A stretch of DNA of 5,370 nucleotides from Bacteroidota bacterium (GCA_021796135.1 JAJYOQ010000298.1:1-5370); one strand, 5' to 3'. Shown: positions 1 through 5,221, numbered from the stretch's first letter. The notes: generated from the letters alone by a model not told the origin. Numbers and translations are program-made.

Positions 1-72
1 TTTTCTTCCTTGCGGGAATTGACAGAAAAACAAAAAGCAAAGCTGCTTAAATTATTGAAGTCGGAGTCTTAG
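1..72 (+). CDS. C-terminal end of an unidentified protein (5' partial)
   Basis: Frame 1 is open from the first base to a TAG at 70-72 and encodes 23 residues with no start in view. The tail is basic and helical (LTEKQKAKLLKLLKS). Such endings occur in small cytoplasmic proteins, including XRE-type regulators, but this is too short to assign a family. The stop codon lies in the loop of a strong hairpin, which supports this being a real gene end. No function can be given. Confidence 0.55.
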   Translation, partial: FSSLRELTEKQKAKLLKLLKSES

Positions 73-83
73 GATTCCGGCTT
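58..83 (+). terminator. Hairpin over the stop codon of the first gene, possible terminator
   Basis: Bases 58-68 (AAGTCGGAGTC) pair with 73-83 (GATTCCGGCTT) over 11 bp including two G-U pairs, closed by a 4-base loop (69-72) that holds most of the stop codon. No clean T-tract follows (CCACATTATTATAC), so this is not a textbook intrinsic terminator. It may act as a 3'-end-stabilising hairpin or a factor-assisted terminator between this gene and the membrane-protein gene. Confidence 0.4.
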
Positions 84-189
84 CCACATTATTATACAAA
101 ATTTTGTTGCTTATTAAATAATAAAGAGGCAAATTTATCAAGGATTATTTGAGAACTTTCATTCCTTAATTCAAATGTTCGGAGGTTTT

Positions 190-588
190 ATGACTCAAAA
201 GAACATTCTAAAATTATTATTAAGTATATTACTTTTACTTTGTTTATTCAAAATGCCGTATTGGTATTACCAACTAATTAGGCTCTCAGGCATGGTTGGA
301 TTCATTTACTTTGCATATTTAGATAATAAAGAAAAAATTAGATTCACTCCACAATTATTTATTGTAGCTGCAATTATTATAAACCCTATTATCAAAATAC
401 CGTTTGGACGAAGTGTTTGGCAAATAATAGATATTATTTTTTCTGTTATTTTGCTATTGAGTATTTTTTTAGAAAAAATATTGAGCGAAAAAACAGTAGA
501 AAATAGTTTACCCCAAAATAGGATAATAAGTGAGGAAGAGTATCTAAAATTAAAAGAAGAATTAAAGAAGAAGCTTGAAAGGATGTGA
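190..588 (+). CDS. Small multi-pass membrane protein, DUF6804-like
   Basis: A 132-aa integral membrane protein. It has about four hydrophobic segments (roughly residues 6-20, 33-44, 56-70 and 79-94) and a charged, coiled-coil-prone cytoplasmic tail (about 111-132, rich in Lys and Glu). The motif MPYWYYQLIR (22-31), the NP pair at 65-66 and GRSVWQIID (73-81) match what I recall of the DUF6804 family, whose function is unknown. The start is placed at ATG 190 rather than the in-frame ATG at 175, because GGAGG at 181-185 sits just upstream of 190 (spacing 4, slightly short) and would lie inside the longer version. Three bases separate its stop from the lipoprotein gene, so the two are probably co-transcribed. 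Family assignment is from memory and moderate; the membrane nature is clear. Confidence 0.8.
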   Translation: MTQKNILKLLLSILLLLCLFKMPYWYYQLIRLSGMVGFIYFAYLDNKEKIRFTPQLFIVAAIIINPIIKIPFGRSVWQIIDIIFSVILLLSIFLEKILSEKTVENSLPQNRIISEEEYLKLKEELKKKLERM

Positions 589-591
589 AAA

Positions 592-1305
592 ATGAAATTT
601 CATTATTTACTTACGATTCTTCTCCTACTGTTTTTGGGATGTCAAAAATCGTCTAAAGATTATTATAAAGATGGGATGAAATATCTATCTAACGATGATA
701 CTACCTTAGCTATTGAAGCCTTTAGAAATTCTCTTAAATTTAACCCTGCAGATACAAGCTGTATTATGTATCTTGGTAAATGTTTTTATGGACAAGGAAA
801 TTACGATACAGCAATCTATTACTTTAATCAGGTCTACGGGCTCAATAAACTAAATGAAAACTGTATTTACTTTCTTGCTTTAAGTTATCTTTATTTAGGA
901 AATAATTTAAAAGCATCACAACTTGCCGATACTCTTTTGAAATTTAGACCAAAAAAAGCTGAATATTATTGGGTAAAAGGAATATCAAATCTCCGCTTGA
1001 AAAAATATAACGAATCAAAGGATTATCTATTATCAGCGATTGAACTTGACTCTACTGTTAGTGGTGGTTATTTCGGCTTAGCATTATCTTACAATTATTT
1101 GGATAAATTAGATTCAGCCTTATTTTATGCAAAGAAATCTTTTGATTTGCAAAAGGATTATAAATCTAGGTTTTTGTTGGGGTCGATATATTTATTAAGG
1201 TTAAATAATTTAGAAGGATACTCGAAAGAACTAGACAAGTTTATAGATGCAATTATGTCTGATAATGCAAGTGAAGATGGAAATTACAATAGTGAAAATG
1301 AATAG
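592..1305 (+). CDS. TPR-repeat lipoprotein
   Basis: A 237-aa secreted lipoprotein. A short signal peptide (KFHYLLTILLLLFLG, residues 2-16) ends at Cys17. The lipobox LFLGC is slightly atypical, with Phe at -3, so lipidation at Cys17 is likely but not certain. The mature protein is almost all tetratricopeptide repeats, about five of roughly 34 residues from residue 24 to 195. The Gly/Ala and Tyr spacing shows in YLGKCFYGQGNYDTAIYYF, AIEAFRNSLKFNP and GLALSYNYLDKLDSALFYA. An acidic, Asn-rich tail follows. TPR arrays bind other proteins, here probably in the periplasm or at a membrane face; no enzymatic motif is visible. The start ATG 592 has AAAGGA at 578-583 (spacing 8). It probably forms an operon with the upstream membrane protein. 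It does not look like a phage structural or replication gene and may be cargo or flanking host sequence. Confidence 0.88.
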   Translation: MKFHYLLTILLLLFLGCQKSSKDYYKDGMKYLSNDDTTLAIEAFRNSLKFNPADTSCIMYLGKCFYGQGNYDTAIYYFNQVYGLNKLNENCIYFLALSYLYLGNNLKASQLADTLLKFRPKKAEYYWVKGISNLRLKKYNESKDYLLSAIELDSTVSGGYFGLALSYNYLDKLDSALFYAKKSFDLQKDYKSRFLLGSIYLLRLNNLEGYSKELDKFIDAIMSDNASEDGNYNSENE

Positions 1306-1307
1306 TT

Positions 1308-1332
1308 TAGATTTTCGATTTGAGAAAATTTA
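1308..1332 (+). terminator. Weak AT-rich hairpin after the lipoprotein gene
   Basis: TAGATTTTC (1308-1316) pairs with GAAAATTTA (1324-1332) over 9 bp including one G-U pair, around a 7-base loop, starting two bases after the TAG of the lipoprotein gene. A T-rich stretch (TCTTGATTTTCTT) follows. It could be a weak terminator of the two-gene unit, but in DNA this AT-rich such stems arise easily by chance. Confidence 0.25.
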
Positions 1333-1391
1333 TCTTGATTTTCTTAAATAAACTTCAAATGTGATGTTTTCGGATTCAGGCTATAATTTAA

Positions 1392-1418
1392 TTGAGATTA
1401 GCCTATTCTTGATATAAT
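1392..1418 (+). promoter_or_regulatory. Candidate promoter with extended -10, ahead of the structured element
   Basis: TATAAT at 1413-1418 is preceded by TGA at 1410-1412, giving an extended -10 (TGnTATAAT). A TTGAGA at 1392-1397 can serve as -35 with 15-base spacing, which is short. The same bases form part of an 8-bp direct repeat, TTGATATA at 1409-1416 and 1420-1427, with an 11-bp period (one helical turn), so a regulator site could overlap the promoter. A start near 1425 would give an RNA of about 115 nt ending at the T-run near 1540. A Bacteroidetes-type TAnnTTTG box is not seen here. Confidence 0.35.
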
Positions 1419-1464
1419 TTTGATATATAAAAACTTAGCAATATTGTCAAAATAGAATTTTAAT

Positions 1465-1540
1465 AATCCTTCATTTGTGTCCCGGTATTCCGGGAGGCTT
1501 TGACAAGAGCTGCTAACACAAGTGAGGGATTTTTTATTTT
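1465..1540 (+). ncRNA. Structured RNA element ending in a terminator-like T-run (attenuator or small RNA)
   Basis: Bases 1465-1480 (AATCCTTCATTTGTGT) pair with 1516-1531 (ACACAAGTGAGGGATT) over 16 consecutive pairs, two of them G-U. Inside, CCCGG (1481-1485) and CCGGG (1490-1494) form a GC-only hairpin with loop TATT, directly stacked on the long stem. A smaller CTT/AAG stem (1498-1500/1505-1507) may make it a three-way junction. The right arm runs into TTTTTTATTTT (1530-1540). Long stem plus T-run is the form of an intrinsic terminator, so the element can end a short RNA from an upstream promoter or act as an attenuator for the helix-turn-helix gene. I do not recognise a known riboswitch or sRNA family. 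Confidence 0.55.
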
Positions 1541-1551
1541 ATGGAATAAAA

Positions 1552-2229
1552 TTGAAAAAGTTAGTGAGCTTACTTGAGAAAGCAAATAACTGGGAATATA
1601 AATTATATTTATTGATTAAGAATGAATTGTATAACCTTGATAAACTACATCACATTGAACACAAAGAAATTAATGAAAACTTAAAAAGGATTTTCGTTGA
1701 ATCTGTTGAGTTTATTTCTGACAATAAGCAAAAATATTTAATTATAAATCAAGATAAATTATCTATCCCAAATGAGAGATTAATAAAACAGTTTCTAAGG
1801 GGTAATATTGAAGTTGATGAATCTTCTTATGAATTAAATACAAAAAGTATAAATAAATTGTTAAAAACAAATTTTATTTTTCCACTTGTAGAAAAGATGC
1901 TACTCTTGTCAGACTTGTCAGATTCGAAAAAATTCAATGACGATAGCAAAGGAATCAATAATCAATTATCTGTGGCAAATTCCATGATTAAAAAGTTACG
2001 AGATAAAAATAAAAATGGAAAACATAAGGAATTTGATATAGATATTATTGTTAAACAATTTCCGGAAATCAAAAATACCATAATAAGAGAAGCTGAAAGT
2101 AGTAGAAATAAAAAAGGGAAAATAAATTTTTCTAAGCTTGGGCGTAAATTCGATGTATGTAACCACACTGCACAAAATTGGTGCAAAAAACTCTCCATAA
2201 GAGAACAAATCTTACAATTACAATCTTAA
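1552..2229 (+). CDS. Hypothetical protein with C-terminal helix-turn-helix
   Basis: About 225 aa, not recognised as a whole. The N-terminal half is helical and Leu/Lys/Asn-rich with no enzymatic motif. A Lys-rich hinge follows, and the C-terminus (about bases 2122-2199) contains INFSKLGRKFDVCNHTAQNWCKKLSI, which fits a helix-turn-helix: first helix NFSKLGRKF, turn, recognition helix NHTAQNWCKKL. It probably binds DNA as a regulator or origin/initiation factor upstream of the replication operon. The start is uncertain. The reading frame opens after a TGA at 1501; GTG 1522 lies within the right arm of the preceding hairpin and before its T-run, while TTG 1552 has GGA at 1543-1545 (spacing 6) and clears the structure. 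GTG 1564 is a third choice. An in-frame 9-bp tandem duplication (1905-1922) gives LSDLSD. No ATG start is available, unlike its neighbours. Confidence 0.72.
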   Translation: MKKLVSLLEKANNWEYKLYLLIKNELYNLDKLHHIEHKEINENLKRIFVESVEFISDNKQKYLIINQDKLSIPNERLIKQFLRGNIEVDESSYELNTKSINKLLKTNFIFPLVEKMLLLSDLSDSKKFNDDSKGINNQLSVANSMIKKLRDKNKNGKHKEFDIDIIVKQFPEIKNTIIREAESSRNKKGKINFSKLGRKFDVCNHTAQNWCKKLSIREQILQLQS

Positions 2230-2237
2230 TTAACTTT

Positions 2238-2262
2238 CAAATTGGAAGTGGATTCCAATTTG
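2238..2262 (+). repeat. Perfect 10-bp inverted repeat after the HTH gene
   Basis: CAAATTGGAA (2238-2247) is exactly complementary to TTCCAATTTG (2253-2262), with a 5-base loop GTGGA. It begins eight bases after the TAA of the HTH gene. No T-run follows, so it is not a standard intrinsic terminator. It may end or protect the upstream transcript, be an operator for the HTH protein, or form the first domain of the structured leader. Confidence 0.6.
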
Positions 2263-2266
2263 CATA

Positions 2267-2300
2267 GTGTATCTGCAGAATGCAAAAATCTCAGATACAT
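2267..2300 (+). repeat. Second leader hairpin, 9-bp stem
   Basis: GTGTATCTG (2267-2275) pairs with CAGATACAT (2292-2300): 8 perfect pairs plus one terminal G-U, around a 16-base loop. The loop contains ATGCAAA (2280-2286), the complement of TTTGCAT found at 2259-2265 and again at 2350-2356. These loop bases could therefore pair with either of those sites instead of staying single-stranded. Confidence 0.5.
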
Positions 2301-2321
2301 ATAAACAATAATCATATTTTA

Positions 2322-2399
2322 GTGGCGGGTTACCTTCCAAATCTGGGAGTTTGCATTCTCCCGCCACATTTAATTTTGGGAGAAATAAAATGCAAACTC
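2322..2399 (+). promoter_or_regulatory. Two-state leader that can bury the ribosome binding site and start codon of the clamp-motif gene
   Basis: Fold A: GTGGCGGG (2322-2329) pairs with CCCGCCAC (2360-2367), enclosing CTTCCA (2334-2339)/TGGGAG (2344-2349); the GGGAGA ribosome binding site (2378-2383) and ATG 2390 stay free. Fold B: GAGTTTGCATT (2347-2357) pairs with AATGCAAACTC (2389-2399) over 11 perfect bases, covering the start codon, and stacks on CTCCC (2358-2362)/GGGAG (2378-2382), covering the ribosome binding site. The folds share 2347-2349 and 2360-2362 and exclude each other. This is the usual logic of a translational riboswitch or protein-controlled leader. The pairings are direct from the sequence; the regulatory role and any ligand are inference. 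Confidence 0.55.
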
Positions 2400-2839
2400 A
2401 AAAACAATTTTCACACCTGAATTTACAACAATTAAGGCTGCATCATAAACCCGGGAAGGTTGAACCCATTTTCAAACCAAATAATTTTAAACTTGGATTT
2501 ATTGACTTAATTAATCTTAACTATACTTCAGTTCCCAGATCATTTAAGAACGTCTTTAAATTATTCGGCGGCGGTCTTGGTCTAAACAGCGAACTTTTAT
2601 TTTCGGTATTGCCATATTACTCAATCGAGACTATTATCATTCCCTTTGAAGGAAGGATTCTTCAAACAACCACCAGCAAATGGATGGCGTGTGGGGTTAT
2701 TTCACCGTATGGGGGGGCAAATGTAGACAAACAGGTAATACTAGCGATTAGCGAAATTAACATGGAACATTCCGATAGATATATAAATAAAGTATCCGTA
2801 GTTAAACCGGATTTTCAACTATCTTTATTTCAGGTTTAG
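2390..2839 (+). CDS. Unknown phage-type protein with C-terminal beta-clamp-binding motif
   Basis: A 149-aa protein I cannot place in a named family. The N-terminus is basic and polar (about 1-30). The middle is a compact, probably globular domain with distinctive stretches: FKLFGGGLGLNSELLFSVLP (57-76) and SPYGGANVDKQVIL (105-118). It ends DFQLSLFQV: residues 143-147, QLSLF, match the consensus pentapeptide QL[SD]LF by which bacterial proteins bind the DNA polymerase III sliding clamp (DnaN), and terminal placement is usual for such motifs. It leads an operon with a replisome organizer and a DnaB-like helicase, so a role at the replication fork is likely, either recruiting or blocking the clamp. 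ATG 2390 is chosen over the in-frame TTG 2351 because GGGAGA lies 6 bases upstream. A G7 tract (2711-2717) lies at codons 108-110. Base composition is visibly richer in G+C than in the HTH gene. Confidence 0.8.
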   Translation: MQTQKQFSHLNLQQLRLHHKPGKVEPIFKPNNFKLGFIDLINLNYTSVPRSFKNVFKLFGGGLGLNSELLFSVLPYYSIETIIIPFEGRILQTTTSKWMACGVISPYGGANVDKQVILAISEINMEHSDRYINKVSVVKPDFQLSLFQV

Positions 2840-2843
2840 CGCG

Positions 2844-3101
2844 ATGGAACAAGTAAAAAATGCAGCAATCGAAGCGCACGAAAGTTTAAGGCTCGTTCTT
2901 TATCAACTCGAACATTTGTGCAGCGATTTTGATAATGAGATGCCGAAATATGAATTAGGCAAAAATCTATCAAATCATTTTAGCGAACTCATCAAGATCA
3001 CAACAACGACAATTTATAATTGCACAGACTTTTGTTTTGCGTTAAATGAGGTTGAAAGCTTTGAAGATATAAACAAAATCATTGAAGGGGTTGAGGTGTA
3101 A
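2844..3101 (+). CDS. Small helical hypothetical protein
   Basis: An 85-aa acidic protein, predicted all-helical by eye: helix about 1-28 (NAAIEAHESLRLVLYQLEHL), a short break at DNEMPKYELGK, a second helix about 40-70, then an acidic end (EVESFEDINKIIEGVEV). It has three Cys residues without a metal-binding spacing, no signal peptide and no recognised domain. Its start lies 4 bases after the stop of the clamp-motif gene and its stop lies one base before the organizer ATG, so it belongs to the replication operon and is probably translationally coupled. The ribosome binding site is weak (CAGG, 2831-2834). It could be an accessory replication or regulatory subunit; nothing in the sequence decides this. 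Confidence 0.75.
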   Translation: MEQVKNAAIEAHESLRLVLYQLEHLCSDFDNEMPKYELGKNLSNHFSELIKITTTTIYNCTDFCFALNEVESFEDINKIIEGVEV

Positions 3102-3102
3102 A

Positions 3103-3885
3103 ATGAATCTCACTTTTATAAAACTCGACATTAATATAATGGATGACCCTAAAATAAAGTTTATATTAAGATTACCCGACGGCGACAAACTTTTTAGATT
3201 TTGGATTGCATTATTGACATTAGCTATGAAATCAAAAAGACCGGGAGTAATAGAACTGGGCGAAGGTATTCCATTCACAGATGAAATACTTGCCAACCAT
3301 TTCGACCTTGAGCTTACCACTGTGCGATTAGCAATACAGACATTTCAACGTTTTAAGATGGTCGAAATTTGGGAGGATAAAACACTATTCATCACCAATT
3401 TCATAGAGCATCAGCAACTTGATAAGATCGAGAAAGCAAGAGAGGTAAGTCGTTTAAGTAGTAGGAAATACAGGGAAAAAGTTAAATTGATAGGTGACGG
3501 TCACGTCAATGAAAGTGACGGAGAGACTAAGACTAAGAATAGAGTAGAGTCAAAAGTCTTTGATCCGAACTCTGAAGAGTTCAGACTATCTTCTCTTTTA
3601 TTTAATAAAATTAAAGAAAGGGATACTAAGCATAAAGGACCGGATCTAAATAAATGGTGTGAGCATATTGATAAACTTCATAGGATTGATAAAAGGGAAT
3701 ATTCAGAAATTGAATCTGTTATTCTTTGGTGTCAAGAAAATTCTTTTTGGCAAAACAATATTCTTTCTACTGATAAACTAAGAAAGAAATTTGAGCAACT
3801 TTATTTATCAATGAAATCAGAGAAAGCAAAAAGCATCAACCAACAATCCACAATATCTATAAATAATAATTTTGGAAATAAATAA
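3103..3885 (+). CDS. Phage replisome organizer / replication initiation protein
   Basis: A 260-aa cytoplasmic replication initiator. Residues 1 to about 125 match the phage replisome organizer N-terminal domain: FIKLDINIMDDPKIKFILRL, GDKLFRFWIALLTLA, then a winged-helix part with IPFTDEILANHF and a basic helix (SRLSSRKYREK). This part binds origin DNA in related phages. A polar linker (about 126-155, GDGHVNESDGETKTKNR) leads to a C-terminal domain (about 157-240) with the pattern common in phage helicase-recruiting proteins: IESVILWCQENSFWQNNILS followed by LRKKFEQL. A poorly conserved Asn/Ser-rich tail ends the protein. ATG 3103 is used because GAGG (3093-3096) lies 6 bases upstream; the upstream TTG 3082 would overlap the previous gene. 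The helicase gene follows immediately, as expected for an organizer-helicase pair. The linker DNA may contain the origin. Confidence 0.88.
   Translation: MNLTFIKLDINIMDDPKIKFILRLPDGDKLFRFWIALLTLAMKSKRPGVIELGEGIPFTDEILANHFDLELTTVRLAIQTFQRFKMVEIWEDKTLFITNFIEHQQLDKIEKAREVSRLSSRKYREKVKLIGDGHVNESDGETKTKNRVESKVFDPNSEEFRLSSLLFNKIKERDTKHKGPDLNKWCEHIDKLHRIDKREYSEIESVILWCQENSFWQNNILSTDKLRKKFEQLYLSMKSEKAKSINQQSTISINNNFGNK
3494..3587 (+). other. Candidate replication origin inside the organizer gene
   Basis: The linker-coding DNA packs short repeats in both orientations. GTGACGG occurs at 3494-3500 and 3515-3521 (21-bp period), with inverted copies GTCAC (3500-3504) and CGTCA (3504-3508) between them. 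AGACT occurs at 3524-3528, 3530-3534 and 3583-3587, with its inverse AGTCT at 3555-3559. GAACTCT (3567-3573) and AGAGTTC (3576-3582) form a perfect 7-bp dyad. An AT-rich stretch (3591-3620) follows. In lambda the origin iterons lie within gene O, between its DNA-binding and helicase-binding halves. The same position here is suggestive, but the repeats are short and degenerate. Confidence 0.4.
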
Positions 3886-3886
3886 T

Positions 3887-5221
3887 ATGGAAACAAAAAT
3901 TATTGCAGCAGTAGAAATTGAACGGGAACTTTTGGGGGAGATACTAATTGATAATTCAATCCTTGATACTTTACTTCAGATTATTAAACCGGTTTGCTTT
4001 TCAGATCCAAAAAATTCAATACTCTTTAACATAATGGTTAAAATGTATGGTGCCGGAATCCCGATTGACGAGATTACTCTTTATGATAATTTAAAGAAGC
4101 ATGGTAATGCCGAAACAATTCCCTTAGATTATATTGCAAGTTTAAGGAATGGAGCTTTTTCTTCTGCTAATGCTGAATATCATTCAAGGATAATATTAGA
4201 AAAATATTTACAGCGCGAGCTCATCAAACGAAGCGAAAAAATTATTAAAGCAGCTTCAAGGGATAATGAAGATGTTTTTGATTTATTAAGTAATGCTGAA
4301 AATGAAATAAACGGAATTACAAGAGATCTGCAGGGGTTAAATGAAGATAAAAGCTTATGGGAAGATTTTCCTTCTATCATTGATTTGGTTGAACAACGTT
4401 ATTCCGGGAATGAACCGGCGGGTTTAATATCTCAAACATTTCCTACCCTTAATAAAATGACTAATGGTATCCGGAAAAATGATTTTGTTGTTATCTATGG
4501 AGAAGATAAGCAGGGTAAAACTTCTCTAAGCACTCAAATAGCTTTGGACTTTGCAATAAACAGTAAAATACCTACCGGAATATTTAGCTATGAAATGAGC
4601 AAGGAAATAATGTATTTGAAATCTTTATCAATGCGCACCGGATTAGAATATAAAAAATTAAGAAGCCCAAAAGAAAGCGGGTTAACTTCCCGGGAGTTTC
4701 AAGATTTTGTAAGTAAAGCAACAAATAAATTTCAGAATACTAAAATCTATGTTAGCGATGAGCCTCTGGATAAAAATAGATTAAAGGCAAAAATGAAGCT
4801 TTGGAAAAGAAAGCATAATATAGGTTTATTCGTAATCGATTATATCGGTTTAATTCCTATAAATGAAAAGTTTGAAAGAAGGGATTTAGCAATTGCAGAT
4901 CTTTCAAGATTCTTTAAGCTGCTCACAAAAGAATTAGACGCGCCTATTTTTGTATTGAGCCAAGCAAATGATGGGGGGAAAACAGCCGAGAGTAGGTCCT
5001 TATTGAGGGACTGTGACTTTGCCCTGATGATTCAAAAGGCAGTTGAATGCGGAATTATGAGCATAAAAAGGAATGACGGCACATTATTAAACCTTAGTGA
5101 TGATCATTTCCTAGCAACATTAACAAGGTCAAGACATGGGCGGAATATGACACAATTCATTTGCGGATATGTAAATAATAATTTTGTTGAAATAGACATT
5201 AATAACAGTTATCCGATATAA
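3887..5221 (+). CDS. DnaB-type replicative helicase
   Basis: A 444-aa hexameric 5'-3' replicative helicase of phage type. The N-terminal DnaB domain (about 8-105, starting ERELLGEILID) mediates ring assembly and primase or loader contacts. A linker helix region follows, then the RecA-like ATPase domain from about 180. Walker A is GEDKQGKTS (205-213, Lys211). Glu in FSYEMSKE is in the place of the catalytic glutamate. Walker B is FVIDYIG (Asp318), then LSQAND (357-362) and a DNA-binding loop region GGKTAESRS. TRSRHGR (413-419) lies where DnaB proteins carry the arginine finger. The usual DLReSGaIEQDAD segment is replaced by a shorter SLLRDCDFALMI, as in divergent phage helicases. Length is close to cellular DnaB (about 440-470). 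ATG 3887 starts 1 base after the organizer stop; the in-frame TTG 3872 overlaps that gene. The ribosome binding site is weak (GGA, 3874-3876), so coupling is likely. Confidence 0.93.
   Translation: METKIIAAVEIERELLGEILIDNSILDTLLQIIKPVCFSDPKNSILFNIMVKMYGAGIPIDEITLYDNLKKHGNAETIPLDYIASLRNGAFSSANAEYHSRIILEKYLQRELIKRSEKIIKAASRDNEDVFDLLSNAENEINGITRDLQGLNEDKSLWEDFPSIIDLVEQRYSGNEPAGLISQTFPTLNKMTNGIRKNDFVVIYGEDKQGKTSLSTQIALDFAINSKIPTGIFSYEMSKEIMYLKSLSMRTGLEYKKLRSPKESGLTSREFQDFVSKATNKFQNTKIYVSDEPLDKNRLKAKMKLWKRKHNIGLFVIDYIGLIPINEKFERRDLAIADLSRFFKLLTKELDAPIFVLSQANDGGKTAESRSLLRDCDFALMIQKAVECGIMSIKRNDGTLLNLSDDHFLATLTRSRHGRNMTQFICGYVNNNFVEIDINNSYPI

Noticed and set aside
1378..1404. Inverted repeat AGGCTA (1378-1383)/TAGCCT (1399-1404) upstream of the candidate promoter.
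   Set aside because: Only 6 bp with a 15-base loop and no continuation; expected by chance at this length, though an operator is possible.
1905..1922. Tandem 9-bp repeat CTTGTCAGA.
   Set aside because: It is in frame (LSDLSD) in the middle of the HTH gene, a simple local duplication with no sign of a wider array or CRISPR-type structure.
1962..2208. Minus-strand open frames of 70-78 codons inside the HTH gene.
   Set aside because: They are shadows of the coding strand, Phe/Ile/Ser-rich by reversal of Lys-rich DNA, with no ribosome binding site or homology signal.
2322..2368. tRNA-like look: GTGGCGG/CCGCCAC as acceptor stem with a following A, GGGAG/CTCCC as T-arm, and CTTCCAA as in the tRNA-Gly(UCC) anticodon loop.
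   Set aside because: There is no D-arm and no anticodon stem, the element is only about 47 bases, the T-loop is 8 bases without TTCRA, and the T-arm overlaps the acceptor strand. Better explained as a regulatory leader, although decay from a tRNA fragment cannot be excluded.
2280..2420. 46-codon ORF starting MQKSQIHINN, running through the leader and overlapping the start of the clamp-motif gene.
   Set aside because: It has no ribosome binding site, no domain, runs through strong hairpins and ends within the next gene. Kept only as a remote leader-peptide possibility.
3042..3320. Minus-strand 92-codon frame opposite the start of the organizer gene.
   Set aside because: The + strand encodes a clear replisome organizer domain in the same bases; the antisense product has no recognisable features.
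4180..4380. Minus-strand 66-codon frame inside the helicase gene.
   Set aside because: It lies in the conserved DnaB-like coding sequence and has no initiation signal.
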